Positions 55,400-63,940 of a stretch of 64,000 bases of DNA are shown in pieces. Source of the stretch: Moorella thermoacetica (lineage in GTDB: Bacteria > Bacillota > DSM-521 > Neomoorellales > Neomoorellaceae); the NCBI RefSeq assembly GCF_001267405.1, contig NZ_CP012369.1, forward strand, positions 1,576,001 to 1,640,000, in the 5' to 3' direction. The position numbers were made by a program, and so were the translations under genes. The notes beneath the pieces were generated by a model that worked only from the letters and a program-made list of their open reading frames with translations, was not told the origin of the DNA and made no database searches. Numbering within the stretch: position 1 is the first letter of the stretch; every line of letters begins with the position of its first letter.

Positions 55400-56114
55400 C
55401 CTGACCACCCCTCCGGTCCTGGCCAATGTAACCTGCCAGGTATTCGTAATTGCCCATAAGCATAACTACTGCGGCAATGATGTATTTGCGATGGCGTTCA
55501 AGGGTTTTGCGGCTGGTCTCGACTTCTTTTTCCAGGGCTTTTAAGGGCAGGGCCTTCCTTTCCAGGAGATACTTTCTGAGAAGGGGGTTGGCGACTACTA
55601 CCCGGGCGGCCGCCAGGGCCCGGTCGCGGGCATCCCGGTGCTGGGGGCTGCATTTTACCAGATCCTTCAAGGTGATACCATAAGAGGCGAGTTCTTTCTG
55701 GTAACGCTCGATCTCTTCCCGCCTGTCCGCCAGTTCGTCCACCATGTTTATCTCGTCCCTGGCCACAGGGTCGACTGCGGCCGCCGTTTCTCCCTCCATG
55801 GCCTGGAGGGACAGGACCTGGCGGTGGCGCCCCTCCCGGCGAAAGTAGTCAATTAAACGCCGCCGGATAACTGTTTCCGCCAGAGTTAAAAAGGTGGCAC
55901 CGCCTTCCAGGCGGTAGTTATCTATCGCCTCGTTAAAGGCCATTAACCCGATACTGGCTTCGTCGTCTTCGCCCAGGCGGATAAAATGACCTGTCGTCCT
56001 GGAAACTACCGATAGGATAAAGGGGGTATAGCGCCGGATCAGTTCCTCCCTGGCCACGGCATCCCCGCTCCTGGCCAGAGCCAGGAGGTGGTTCGGGTCG
56101 GCTCCGGGCTGCAA
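55386..56114 (-). CDS. sigI: RNA polymerase sigma factor SigI
   Basis: A 242-aa sigma-70-like factor. Region 2 includes GLMAFNEAIDNYRLEGGATF and RRRLIDYFRREGR, and the C-terminal SigI-specific domain spans about 120-240. TTG 56114 is favoured, with GAGGTG nine bases upstream; GTG 56126 is the alternative. SigI drives heat-shock or cell-wall genes in Bacillus and cellulosome genes in Clostridium. Confidence 0.9.
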   Translation of the reverse strand: MQPGADPNHLLALARSGDAVAREELIRRYTPFILSVVSRTTGHFIRLGEDDEASIGLMAFNEAIDNYRLEGGATFLTLAETVIRRRLIDYFRREGRHRQVLSLQAMEGETAAAVDPVARDEINMVDELADRREEIERYQKELASYGITLKDLVKCSPQHRDARDRALAAARVVVANPLLRKYLLERKALPLKALEKEVETSRKTLERHRKYIIAAVVMLMGNYEYLAGYIGQDRRGGQDGRR

Positions 56115-56174
56115 TTTGAGCTTCACCTCACTATACTTTTTCGCACCTGGATAGCGATTTTTGGCCAGCAGGAA

Positions 56175-56417
56175 TTAACGCCGGAAGAGCAGGTTTAATA
56201 TTACCGTCAGAATCAGGCTGAGTAACAAAGAGGTGACCAGAGGGAAATAAAAGGTAAAGTTACCCCTTTGGATATAGATGTCACCCGGCAGGCGGCCGAT
56301 GCTGAATAGTTTTCCCAGACCCAGGAGCAACAGGCCCATGAGGGCCAGGAAAAGGCCCATCCCTAAGAGCATTTTGCCGAAAAAACTCCAGTCGCCCACG
56401 AAACTTTCCCCCTCCAA
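56175..56417 (-). CDS. DUF2905 membrane protein
   Basis: An 80-aa protein with two helices (about 16-36 and 55-77) flanking GRLPGDIYIQRGNFTFYFP, the DUF2905 signature. Its role is unknown. It is found next to ruvB in many Firmicutes, as here. Confidence 0.9.
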   Translation of the reverse strand: MEGESFVGDWSFFGKMLLGMGLFLALMGLLLLGLGKLFSIGRLPGDIYIQRGNFTFYFPLVTSLLLSLILTVILNLLFRR

Positions 56418-56443
56418 AAAATAGAGGTCTACCCTCTATACAG

Positions 56444-56492
56444 TTCACTTTCCGGGCTTGTACAGGGCGTTAGTTCCCAATGAAGGGTTCTA
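56444..56492. repeat. Dispersed intergenic repeat, copy 4 (after ruvB)
   Basis: The segment near 56470-56486 (CCCAATGAAGGGTTCTA) resembles the module at 35045-35058, and the GGTTCTATCAAAA following it matches 58633-58645 before ruvC. The ruvB stop codon overlaps the element. No gene is present. Confidence 0.5.
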
Positions 56493-57503
56493 TCAAAACA
56501 ACCGGTCTTCCGGCTTAATACCCAGGTGTGCATAGGCTCCGGGGGTAGCCACCCGGCCCCTGGGAGTACGCTGGAGGTAGCCCATCTGGAGTAAAAAGGG
56601 TTCGTAGACGTCCTCAATGGTGTCCGGTTCCTCGCTGATGGCTGCGGCCAGGGTCTCGAGACCGACGGGTCCCCCGTTAAACTTGCGGATAAGGGTGAGC
56701 AGAAGGCGCCGGTCTGAACTATCCAGGCCGGCGGCATCAACCTGCAGGAGTTCCAGGGCCTCCCGGGCCACCTCCCTGGTAATGACTCCTCCGGCCCGGA
56801 TCTCGGCGTAATCCCTGACCCGCTTCAACAAGCGGTTGGCTACCCTGGGCGTCCCCCGGGCGCGCCGGGCGATCTCCCTGGCTCCTTCCGGCTCGATGGC
56901 AACCTGGAGGATGGTGGCCGCCCGCCTGATAATCTCTTCCAGCTCGGCCACCTGGTAAAACTCCAGGCGGGAATTGATGCCGAAGCGATCCCTTAAAGGG
57001 GAAGATAGCAACCCCGCCCTGGTAGTCGCTCCCACCAGGGTAAAGGGGGGCAGGTCCAGGCGAATGGAACGGGCGCCGGGACCCTTACCCAGGATAATAT
57101 CTAAGACGAAGTCTTCCATGGCCGGGTAAAGGATCTCCTCCACCTGGCGGGGCAGGCGGTGGATTTCATCGATAAAGAGGACGTCCCGGGGCTGCAGGTT
57201 GGTCAAGATGGCTGCCAGGTCCCCGGCCCGTTCCAGGGCCGGTCCCGAGGTGACCCGCAGCTGGACCCCTAGCTCATTGGCGATAATCCCGGCCAGGGTG
57301 GTCTTACCAAGCCCCGGGGGCCCGTAGAGAAGGACGTGGTCCAAGGCTTCACCCCGTTCACGGGCCGCCTGGATAAAGATGCCCAGGGTCTCCTTGACAT
57401 GTTCCTGGCCGATGTACTCTGCCAGGCAGCGCGGTCGCAGGCTCAATTCAAGTTCCTGGTCTTCATTATGCAGGTTTCCGGCTACTAACCTCTCCGTTGC
57501 CAA
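56493..57503 (-). CDS. ruvB: Holliday junction branch migration helicase RuvB
   Basis: A 336-aa AAA+ motor with [41 protein letters not shown] and the winged helix ending [13 protein letters not shown]. The start is one base upstream of the ruvA stop. It works with RuvA and RuvC on recombination intermediates. Confidence 0.97.
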   Translation of the reverse strand: MATERLVAGNLHNEDQELELSLRPRCLAEYIGQEHVKETLGIFIQAARERGEALDHVLLYGPPGLGKTTLAGIIANELGVQLRVTSGPALERAGDLAAILTNLQPRDVLFIDEIHRLPRQVEEILYPAMEDFVLDIILGKGPGARSIRLDLPPFTLVGATTRAGLLSSPLRDRFGINSRLEFYQVAELEEIIRRAATILQVAIEPEGAREIARRARGTPRVANRLLKRVRDYAEIRAGGVITREVAREALELLQVDAAGLDSSDRRLLLTLIRKFNGGPVGLETLAAAISEEPDTIEDVYEPFLLQMGYLQRTPRGRVATPGAYAHLGIKPEDRLF

Positions 57504-58112
57504 TTAATCCCCTCCCCCCCGGCCAAAGGTTTTTAGTACCGCCTGGAGGACGGCTGTCGTAGGGGTAGCATTCCCCAGTTCCTGCCGTACCCTGGCCAGG
57601 ATCGGGCCAATCTCTTCCCGGCTATAGCCCAGCGCCAACAGGGCGGCCAGGGCTTCATCATTATCCCCGCCTCCTGCCGGTATGGCCTCAGTCTCCGTAC
57701 CGTCTACCAGGCCGGATTTTAAAACCGCGTCCTTCAATTCCAGGAGTAACCGCTGGGCCTTCTTGGCCCCGATTCCCGGCAGGGCGGTCAGAAAGGCACT
57801 ATCGCCGGCGGCAATGGCCCGGGACAGCTGTTCCGGCTTGGCAGCCCCCAAAATCTGGAGGGCGCCCCGGGGCCCGATGCCATTTACGCCTCTAAGGAGG
57901 GTGAAAAGGTGCAGTTCCTCCGGCCGGGTAAAACCATATAATTCCATGGCGTCTTCCCTGACCACCAGCTGGGTGTAGACAGCTATCTCCGTACCGGGGG
58001 CCGGCCAGGAACGATTGGTCACTGTACGTACCAGCCAGCCGATCCCTCCGGTCTCCAGGAGGATACCCTCCGGTGTTACCAGATGTAACCTACCCCGCAG
58101 GTACCCGATCAA
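57504..58112 (-). CDS. ruvA: Holliday junction DNA-binding protein RuvA
   Basis: A 202-aa protein: OB fold ([19 protein letters not shown]), two helix-hairpin-helix motifs ([13 protein letters not shown] and [17 protein letters not shown]) and a C-terminal domain that binds RuvB. TTG 58112 is the start: AAGGAGGTGG lies upstream and it overlaps the ruvC stop by four bases. Confidence 0.96.
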   Translation of the reverse strand: MIGYLRGRLHLVTPEGILLETGGIGWLVRTVTNRSWPAPGTEIAVYTQLVVREDAMELYGFTRPEELHLFTLLRGVNGIGPRGALQILGAAKPEQLSRAIAAGDSAFLTALPGIGAKKAQRLLLELKDAVLKSGLVDGTETEAIPAGGGDNDEALAALLALGYSREEIGPILARVRQELGNATPTTAVLQAVLKTFGRGGGD

Positions 58113-58612
58113 CGGCCAGCCACCTCCTTTTCCCTTTGCCGCCAGGGCGCGAAGCTGGCATGACATACGGCTACCGCCAGGGCATCGGCCACATCATCTG
58201 GCCGGGGTTTTTCTTCTAGGCCCAGCAAAGCCTGGACCATACGCTGGACCTGTTCCTTGGGCGCCCGGCCGAAACCGGCCACTGCCTGCTTGACCTCCAG
58301 GGGGGTATACTCGGCCACCGGCAGACCGGTATGGGCCGCGGCCAGAAGGATCACGCCCCTGGCCTGGCCAACGGCTAGGGCTGTCTTGCTGTTTTTGTTA
58401 AAGAAGAGTTCTTCCACGGCCATGGTTTCTGGCTGCAAGCGCTCGATTAGCTCCCTTATGCCGGCGTAAATGGTTGCCAGCCGCCGGCAGGGATCCTCCC
58501 CCGCCGGTGTCCGGATACAATCGTATACCAGGGCGCGGGTTTGTCCAGCCCGGGCCTCCACCAGGCCGTAACCGACAATCGCCGTCCCCGGGTCTATTCC
58601 CAGGATCAGCAT
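58109..58612 (-). CDS. ruvC: Crossover junction endonuclease RuvC
   Basis: A 167-aa RNase H-fold resolvase. Catalytic acidic residues are in [22 protein letters not shown] and the C-terminal [12 protein letters not shown]. The start codon is preceded by GGGGGA, which belongs to the dispersed repeat. Confidence 0.96.
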   Translation of the reverse strand: MLILGIDPGTAIVGYGLVEARAGQTRALVYDCIRTPAGEDPCRRLATIYAGIRELIERLQPETMAVEELFFNKNSKTALAVGQARGVILLAAAHTGLPVAEYTPLEVKQAVAGFGRAPKEQVQRMVQALLGLEEKPRPDDVADALAVAVCHASFAPWRQREKEVAGR

Positions 58613-58621
58613 AATTATTCC

Positions 58622-58673
58622 CCCGAAAATATGGTTCTATCAAAAATGGTTATTATTGGTTTGGGTATGCTCC
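58622..58673. repeat. Dispersed intergenic repeat, copy 5 (before ruvC)
   Basis: 52 bases that match 4872-4921 closely (CCGAAAATA, GGTTCT, AAAATGGT, ATTA, TGGTTTGG in the same order). No gene is present; the end next to ruvC contributes the ribosome binding site. Confidence 0.6.
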
Positions 58674-58763
58674 ATCTTCTTTAGGAGTACCGGTTCAAAA
58701 AAACCTCTGCCTGGCAATTATTCGACGTTGAAGAGAGCAGTTCCTTTTTTTCCAAACCAAAAG

Positions 58764-58785
58764 AAAAACCGGGTCGCTGACCCGG
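58764..58785 (-). terminator. Terminator after the BofC-like gene
   Basis: CCGGGTC (58769-58775) pairs with GACCCGG (58779-58785), and the minus strand continues into a T-run (complement of 58764-58768). Confidence 0.75.
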
Positions 58786-58804
58786 CCGGAAAATATCCGG
58801 GGAA

Positions 58805-59356
58805 CTAGCGGTATTCGTCCAGGCTGTCCAGGGCTTCCAGGAGTTCTTGTTCGGAGTTAAATTCCGCCTCGCCGGCCTGAATCCTGGACTGCCAGTTGGC
58901 CGGGATGGCAGAGATTTTGAGGCCCGTAACCTTAAGCAGCGGCCCCAGGGTTCCGGCAGGTCCCTGATAAACGGCCACCAGGCCGTCCTTTACTGCCAGG
59001 TGCCGCTTGGGAGCGCAAACCGGGCACAGGCCGTCAACTTCCTGGGTGGCTACCAGGCGTCCGGCTTCTTGCCTCAGGTGCCACCCTTCGGCCGGCGGAA
59101 AAAGGGAGGTCATCTCCTCTTTACCGGATCCCTGCCACTTGATCCCCGGCGGCAGGGGCAGGGGGTAGGTATGGCCGCAACCGCGGTAATATTTTTCCAG
59201 TCGCGGTTCAAGCTGGACCCGGGGTTCCATGATACCTGGCACCCTTAAAAAAACCGGCTGCCGGCCGGAATTTACCCTGGCCTCCTGGTAGGCCACCAGT
59301 CCCCCAAGGAAAAAGATCACTATACCGATAACAAGCAAGCGCCGGACTGCTGTCAC
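58805..59356 (-). CDS. BofC-like C-terminal domain protein
   Basis: A 183-aa protein with an N-terminal membrane anchor or signal (LLVIGIVIFFLGGLVAYQ). A middle region has GCGHTYPLPLPPG and a CPVC pair. The C-terminal domain DGLVAVYQGPAGTLGPLL, ending in EFNSEQELLEALDSLDEY, resembles the BofC C-terminal domain, which inhibits SpoIVB signalling in Bacillus spores. GTG 59356 has AGGAGGGG upstream. It is 70 bases downstream of yebC. Confidence 0.7.
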   Translation of the reverse strand: MTAVRRLLVIGIVIFFLGGLVAYQEARVNSGRQPVFLRVPGIMEPRVQLEPRLEKYYRGCGHTYPLPLPPGIKWQGSGKEEMTSLFPPAEGWHLRQEAGRLVATQEVDGLCPVCAPKRHLAVKDGLVAVYQGPAGTLGPLLKVTGLKISAIPANWQSRIQAGEAEFNSEQELLEALDSLDEYR

Positions 59357-59426
59357 TGTGGCCCCTCCTGCCAAACAGAAATTGCCACTAACTAGCATTG
59401 CCGGCGGCCTGTAGTTTTATACCTCG

Positions 59427-60185
59427 CTATATATCTAATTGGTCCATAATTGCTGCAGGAATATCAGCGTTTGTATATACTGCCTGGACGTCGTCATGAT
59501 CTTCGAGGCGTTCAATGAGACGCATAACCTTGCCTGCTGTCTCCGGGTCGTCGATGGTAACAGTCGTTTGCGGTACCATCTCAACCTCAGCGTGTGTTAT
59601 GGTAACACCGCTGGCCTCCAGGGCTTCCCGGACGGCCTCCAGGTCCCCGGGCGCCGTCTTGATTTCCAATACCTCGTCGTCCTCGTCATCGACATCCTCC
59701 GCCCCGGCCTCGATAGCCTGGAGGATTACTTCTTCCCGTTTATCCCCGGCGGGGACCTCCACCGTAATTACCCCTTTGGGGTTAAACATCCAGGCTACGC
59801 AACCGCTTTCGCCCAGGTTGCCACCGCCCCGGGAAAAGATATATCTGATTTCTGAAGCTGTACGGTTCCGGTTATCGGTGGCTATATTCAGAAGCATGGC
59901 TACGCCACCGGGACCGTAACCTTCATAGGTCATTTCCTCATATGCGGCCCCTTCTAGTTCGCCGGTACCGCGCATAATGGCCCGCTGGATGTTCTCGTTG
60001 GGCATATTGGCTGCTTTGGCCTTGGCTATAGCAGCCTTTAAGCGCATATTGCCCTCGGGATCACCGCCTCCCATCCGGGCGGCGATGATAATTTCCCGCC
60101 CGATTTTGGTAAAGAGGCGGCCCCGTTTTTCATCAACCTTGGCCTTGCGATTTTTAATATTGGCCCACTTGGAATGTCCGGACAT
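59427..60185 (-). CDS. YebC/PmpR family protein
   Basis: A 252-aa protein starting MSGHSKWANIKNRKAKVDEK, with NIQRAIMRGTGELEG and YEGYGPGGVAMLLNIATDN. It belongs to the YebC family, known as transcription regulators and, for some members, as factors relieving ribosome stalling at prolines. Three-domain fold, full length. It clusters with ruvCAB in many bacteria. Confidence 0.95.
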   Translation of the reverse strand: MSGHSKWANIKNRKAKVDEKRGRLFTKIGREIIIAARMGGGDPEGNMRLKAAIAKAKAANMPNENIQRAIMRGTGELEGAAYEEMTYEGYGPGGVAMLLNIATDNRNRTASEIRYIFSRGGGNLGESGCVAWMFNPKGVITVEVPAGDKREEVILQAIEAGAEDVDDEDDEVLEIKTAPGDLEAVREALEASGVTITHAEVEMVPQTTVTIDDPETAGKVMRLIERLEDHDDVQAVYTNADIPAAIMDQLDI

Positions 60186-60313
60186 CTCTCTTACCCCCTT
60201 TCTTATATACTCAACATTGAAATTCTAACATACAGGGCCTTATTTAAGCAACATTTACCGCCCGGGCTTATTTAAAGCATGGGTTATAGCAAATTCTGCC
60301 TGCCAATTTTATG
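60186..60313. other. AT-rich intergenic region between yebC and the riboswitch
   Basis: Divergent spacer that holds the yebC ribosome binding site (GGGGGT before 60185) and, further right, the CAP-gene promoter. No gene seen. Confidence 0.5.
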
Positions 60314-60342
60314 TTAACTATACCCTTATTTTATGGTAAAAT
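60314..60342 (+). promoter_or_regulatory. Promoter of the riboswitch-CAP transcript
   Basis: TTAACT (60314-60319), 17-bp spacer, TAAAAT (60337-60342), placing the start just ahead of the ydaO aptamer. Confidence 0.5.
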
Positions 60343-60364
60343 GAATTTAACGTTATGGCCACCT

Positions 60365-60548
60365 GTAAACGCCGAATTTCTTTTAAAAGAAACCGGGGGA
60401 ACCATATTCTTGGGGTTAATCCCGCTTCCAGTATACACCTCTCGTCTTTGTCCGGAGCCGGGCAACGGTGGGAGAAAGACCGGGAGCGGCATAGGGCACT
60501 TCCAGCCCGCACCCGTCAGCTAACCCCGGAGGCGTTGGAAGGGAGGTG
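60365..60548 (+). ncRNA. ydaO/yuaA c-di-AMP riboswitch
   Basis: The 5' ACGCCGAAT segment, CCGGGGGAACCA, GGGGTTAATCC and the 3' block CCGTCAGCTAACC followed by GGAGGCGTTGGAAGGGAGG match the conserved elements of the ydaO class, which senses cyclic di-AMP and usually turns off cell-wall hydrolase and potassium or osmolyte transport genes. A T-run follows at 60551-60556. It lies in the leader of a CAP-domain secreted protein. Confidence 0.88.
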
Positions 60549-60604
60549 GATTTTTTACTGGCCTGGCCAGGCGTAAAAAAGGAGTAAAAGGAGGATTGAC
60601 CGCT

Positions 60605-61342
60605 TTGAAGCACAAGTGGCTCACCGCAGCTCTGAAAATCCTGCTGGCCGCCGTTGTGGCTGCCGCCCCTTTAAGCGCGGCCCGGGCTGCTACACCCGCC
60701 TCTAACTCTACCAGGGGTATTTACTCCTATAACTATAGCTGGTATACCGCCCCTTACTGGAGCTGGCACTACCGGTGGCATGTTTCTCCGAACGCCGGCA
60801 GCGGACAGGTCACCAGGCAGTCCCCGACTCCGGCACCGGCGCCTGCACCACAACCAGCATCTAAACCCGCACCGGCCCCGGTAACCAGTCCCGGCAATCC
60901 GGCCGTACCAGCACCGCAACCTGCCCCCCAACCCGCCCCCGCCGGTAACTACCAGTTAAGCGCTTACGAACAGCAGGTAGTGAACCTGGTCAATGCCGAG
61001 CGGGCCAAGGTCGGCCTGAAACCCCTGGCAGCAGACCCGCAGCTGGCCCGGGTAGCTCGCCTCAAGGCCGAAGATATGCGGGACAAGAATTATTTCAGCC
61101 ATGAGTCGCCCACTTATGGTTCCTTCGCCAATATGCTCAAGCAATTCGGCATTAGCTACCGTATAGCCGGGGAGAACATCGCCGCCGGCTACCCAACACC
61201 GGAGGCGGTGGTAGCGGCCTGGATGAATAGCCCCGGCCACCGCAGTAATATCTTAAACGCTAATTTTACGGCCATAGGTGTCGGCTATGCCAGCGGCGGC
61301 AGCTATGGCCACTACTGGGTCCAGGAATTCATCGGCCAGTAG
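60605..61342 (+). CDS. Secreted CAP-domain protein (YkwD/SCP family)
   Basis: A 245-aa secreted protein. A signal peptide (LKILLAAVVAAAPLSAARA) is followed by an aromatic Tyr/Trp-rich segment (about 35-55) and a Pro/Ala/Gln-rich linker (about 70-115). The CAP domain runs from about 120 to the end, with LVNAERAKVGLKPLAADPQL, NYFSHESPTYGS, AGENIAAGYPTPEAVVAAWM and SPGHRSNILN. TTG 60605 gives proper spacing from AGGAGG. Control by c-di-AMP fits a cell-wall-associated role; molecular activity is unknown. Confidence 0.88.
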   Translation: MKHKWLTAALKILLAAVVAAAPLSAARAATPASNSTRGIYSYNYSWYTAPYWSWHYRWHVSPNAGSGQVTRQSPTPAPAPAPQPASKPAPAPVTSPGNPAVPAPQPAPQPAPAGNYQLSAYEQQVVNLVNAERAKVGLKPLAADPQLARVARLKAEDMRDKNYFSHESPTYGSFANMLKQFGISYRIAGENIAAGYPTPEAVVAAWMNSPGHRSNILNANFTAIGVGYASGGSYGHYWVQEFIGQ

Positions 61343-61360
61343 AACTTCATAGCAGTAGAA

Positions 61361-61386
61361 ACGGCAGGCCACCGGCCTGCCGTTTT
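61361..61386 (+). terminator. Terminator after the CAP-domain gene
   Basis: Perfect 10-bp stem (61361-61370 with 61374-61383) followed by TTTT. It separates the convergent CAP and cysK genes. Confidence 0.8.
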
Positions 61387-61389
61387 CCC

Positions 61390-62310
61390 TTAGCCTATCT
61401 TGAACAACTCCGTACTCAGGTAGCGCTCGCCGGTGTCGGGGGCGATGGCCAGTACCCTTTTCCCCCGGCCCAGGCGCCGGGCCACTTGGAGGGCGGCAAA
61501 AGCAGCGGCGCCCGAAGAGATGCCCACCAGCAGGCCTTCCTCCCGTGCCAGGCGCCGGGCCGTTTCCATAGCGTCTTCGTTGGTGACGGTGATTATCTCG
61601 TCAACCACCTCCCGGCGCAAGACCGGCGGGACAAAGCCGGTACCTATACCCTGAATCTTATGGGGTCCTGGCTGGCCTCCAGAAAGGACCGGTGAAGCCG
61701 CCGGTTCCACAGCTACAATCCTTACCCCCGGGATTTCCTTTTTCAGGACCTCACCCACCCCGGTGAGGGTACCCCCGGTCCCGACGCCGGCCACAAAGGC
61801 GTCTACTTTACCGTCCATTTGCTCCAGGATCTCCCTGGCCGTGGTCTGGCGGTGGATGGCCGGGTTGGCCGGATTTTCAAACTGCTGGGGCATAAAGTAA
61901 CCGGGGTTCTCCCGTACCAGTTCATTTGCTTTATCTACAGCCCCCTTCATCCCCAGGTTTCCCGGAGTCAGGACGAACTCCGCCCCATAGGCCGCCAGGA
62001 GCTTGCGCCTCTCAATACTCATTGTTTCCGGCATAACCAGGATCAGGCGGTAACCCCGTACGGCCGCCACCATGGCCAGGCCGATACCCGTATTACCACT
62101 TGTGGGCTCGACAATGGTATCCCCGGGTTTCAAGCGGCCGTCGGCTTCCGCAGCGGTAATCATGCTGAGGGCAATGCGGTCCTTAACACTGCCTCCAGGA
62201 TTAAAAAACTCGATTTTTAAGTATACCTCCATCCCGTCCTCTACCAGGCGGTTCAGGCGCAGGATCGGCGTCTGCCCTATCAACTGGGTAACATCCCGGG
62301 CTATCTTCAT
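61390..62310 (-). CDS. cysK: Cysteine synthase (O-acetylserine sulfhydrylase)
   Basis: A 306-aa PLP enzyme making cysteine from O-acetylserine and sulfide. The PLP lysine is in [12 protein letters not shown] (near 42), and the loops are [13 protein letters not shown] and [25 protein letters not shown] precedes the start. It has its own promoter and is monocistronic. Confidence 0.94.
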   Translation of the reverse strand: MKIARDVTQLIGQTPILRLNRLVEDGMEVYLKIEFFNPGGSVKDRIALSMITAAEADGRLKPGDTIVEPTSGNTGIGLAMVAAVRGYRLILVMPETMSIERRKLLAAYGAEFVLTPGNLGMKGAVDKANELVRENPGYFMPQQFENPANPAIHRQTTAREILEQMDGKVDAFVAGVGTGGTLTGVGEVLKKEIPGVRIVAVEPAASPVLSGGQPGPHKIQGIGTGFVPPVLRREVVDEIITVTNEDAMETARRLAREEGLLVGISSGAAAFAALQVARRLGRGKRVLAIAPDTGERYLSTELFKIG

Positions 62311-62356
62311 GCTGCCTTCCTCCTTATAACTAAGTATTTATATCGGAATTATTTAC

Positions 62357-62385
62357 ATTTTAATCCCTGGTCATGGGCCTGTCAA
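62357..62385 (-). promoter_or_regulatory. Promoter of cysK
   Basis: Minus strand: TTGACA (62380-62385), 17-bp spacer, TAAAAT (62357-62362), about 46 bases before the start codon. Confidence 0.75.
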
Positions 62386-62387
62386 GT

Positions 62388-62420
62388 AAAAAAGCCACGG
62401 CAACTATAGTATGCCGTGGC
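62388..62420 (-). terminator. Terminator after cooT
   Basis: GCCACGGCA (62394-62402) pairs with TGCCGTGGC (62412-62420), and the minus strand then has six T residues. It abuts the cysK -35 box. Confidence 0.8.
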
Positions 62421-62442
62421 CTGGCCGTAACTAACGCCCGGC

Positions 62443-62634
62443 TTAGAGGGCTTCGAGGATGATTTTATGGTCCACCAGGGCCATTTCTTTAATCCGCGCC
62501 CGCAGGAGTTTGCGTTTACCGAAAATATCTTCCATCATAATACCCTCTTCCCCGGGCAAGACCCGGTCAACATTCTCAAAGACCAGTTCCTCTTCCCCGC
62601 TCTCTTTGAGCAGGTAGGCGTTGGCTTCACACAT
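62443..62634 (-). CDS. cooT: CooT family nickel-binding protein
   Basis: A 63-aa protein starting MCEANAYLLKESGEEELVFE, with the conserved Cys2 that binds nickel at the dimer interface, and DIFGKRKLLRARIKEM. CooT assists nickel loading of CO dehydrogenase; homologues occur widely in carboxydotrophs and acetogens. It overlaps the DUF3842 gene by eight bases, so the two are translationally coupled. Confidence 0.88.
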   Translation of the reverse strand: MCEANAYLLKESGEEELVFENVDRVLPGEEGIMMEDIFGKRKLLRARIKEMALVDHKIILEAL

Positions 62635-63058
62635 CCTTATCCCCTCCCTCCTGATAAAAAAACTTCACGCGGTTAACCAGGGCTTCAATTAAATGGGGCA
62701 ACGGCTCGGGGGTGACTCCTATTACTTCTACCCCCGACCGGTTGATTGGCAGGAGAAATTTGCGTGCCGGGCTGGCGGCGATGGCCGCCGCCATAGCCGG
62801 GGTCAATTCGCCCAGCATAGCGTCAGCTAGGATTATGGCCAGGGAACCGGTGATGGCCTCGACCCGGGGAGCGTTGTAGATGATGGCTCGCTCGCCGGTA
62901 GCCCCCTCATTGGCCCCGGCTTTGATCATAGCTACGGTAGCCGCGGCGTTGGTTCCCAGGGCCAGGATTTCGACTTCCGGCGGCAGTTCCTGTCGCAGCC
63001 TGGCGGTTATGTGCTTACCGATACCGCCGCCCTGGCCATCGACTACAGCTATGCGCAG
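62627..63058 (-). CDS. DUF3842 family protein
   Basis: A 143-aa protein beginning RIAVVDGQGGGIGKHI, the DUF3842 signature, with ALGTNAAATVAMIKAGANEGATG and INRSGVEVIGVTPEPLPHLI. The fold looks Rossmann-like; function is unknown. No ATG, GTG or TTG gives the expected N-terminus; a CTG start near 63058 with AAGGGGG eight bases upstream is the best candidate. It is coupled to cooT, which suggests a role in nickel or one-carbon enzyme maturation. Confidence 0.8.
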   Translation of the reverse strand: MRIAVVDGQGGGIGKHITARLRQELPPEVEILALGTNAAATVAMIKAGANEGATGERAIIYNAPRVEAITGSLAIILADAMLGELTPAMAAAIAASPARKFLLPINRSGVEVIGVTPEPLPHLIEALVNRVKFFYQEGGDKDV

Positions 63059-63087
63059 CAGGAATACCCCCTTAAGAAAGTTGCAGT

Positions 63088-63151
63088 AAAAAAGCAAAAA
63101 GGGCCACAGGGAATCCCACCGGCTCCAGCCGGTTCTGACCTCCTCGTGGCC
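63088..63151 (-). terminator. Terminator or attenuator before the DUF3842 gene
   Basis: On the minus strand GGCCAC (63146-63151) pairs with GTGGCC (63102-63107), enclosing an ACCGGC/GCCGGT hairpin, followed by CTTTTTGCTTTTTT. It lies 30 bases before the DUF3842 start and 85 bases past yunB. It could end yunB or attenuate the DUF3842-cooT operon. Confidence 0.65.
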
Positions 63152-63235
63152 TTCCATCCAGCGCGGTCTCCACACCGCTCAGGTATTATTTATTCGCCCT
63201 CAATTGTCTAATTCCTGCCTGTTGGACAAGAAAAA

Positions 63236-63901
63236 TTAGAATCCAGGTGCCCTTAAAATACCTTTTAACATTTCCGACCCCAGGGAGACGTAGGTCTGGG
63301 GTACCGGGCCGACGATAATGGCCTCGGCCACGGGAATGGTGGTGGCTACCTGTACCTTTTCCCGGCTAAAAGGGGCTACTACCTGAACCTCGCTCTCCGC
63401 CTGGAGGTAGATGCGATGGCGCGTCTGATTAATGCCGGCGCTTTCAAAGGTATCACCGACATTAACCTTTACCGTGCCCATGGGGACAAAGCGTAATGGT
63501 ACCGGGGGGCCATAGGCCGCCAGGAGTTTTAACCCCAGGATCTGCCCCAGGGGCAGGTAATAGGTTTTACCCTGCAGCCGCGCCAGGCGTTCCTGGATGG
63601 CCAGCTGGGCCGCAGCCTGGAGGCGGCTGATACCCAGGGCGTCGGCCTGCATGAAGACTACCTGGCCGCCATCGCTGCTCCCGGGCTGGATGAGATTATT
63701 ATAGCTTACCTGGCCGGTAATTTTATCCAGCACTGCCTGCTGCATAGCCTCGGTGGCCACCCACCTGGCCTGGGTAGCTGCCACCGCTTCCAGAGCCGGT
63801 CCCAGGCGCCATTCCAGGAGTAAAAGTAGAAGCAAACCGGCCAGGACCAGCGCTGCCACTCCCCACGGCCGCCTTCCAGGGCGCCGCCACCGCCGCCGCA
63901 A
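63236..63901 (-). CDS. yunB: Sporulation protein YunB
   Basis: A 221-aa protein with one N-terminal helix (VAALVLAGLLLLLLLEW) after an Arg-rich start, then VSYNNLIQPG, and a C-terminal region with FESAGINQTRHRIYLQAESEV and PVPQTYVSLG. It matches YunB, needed for sporulation in Bacillus under mother-cell control. TTG 63901 with GGGGGTGA upstream is preferred; ATG 63916 has no site. Confidence 0.88.
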   Translation of the reverse strand: MRRRWRRPGRRPWGVAALVLAGLLLLLLLEWRLGPALEAVAATQARWVATEAMQQAVLDKITGQVSYNNLIQPGSSDGGQVVFMQADALGISRLQAAAQLAIQERLARLQGKTYYLPLGQILGLKLLAAYGPPVPLRFVPMGTVKVNVGDTFESAGINQTRHRIYLQAESEVQVVAPFSREKVQVATTIPVAEAIIVGPVPQTYVSLGSEMLKGILRAPGF

Positions 63902-63906
63902 GGCAA

Positions 63907-63940
63907 TCACCCCCATATAAGAAGTATACTCAGGGGGTGA
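63907..63940. other. Inverted repeat over the yunB ribosome binding site
   Basis: TCACCCCC (63907-63914) and GGGGGTGA (63933-63940) are perfect arms around an 18-base loop. One arm is the yunB Shine-Dalgarno, and the other directly follows the upstream stop codon. Confidence 0.5.
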
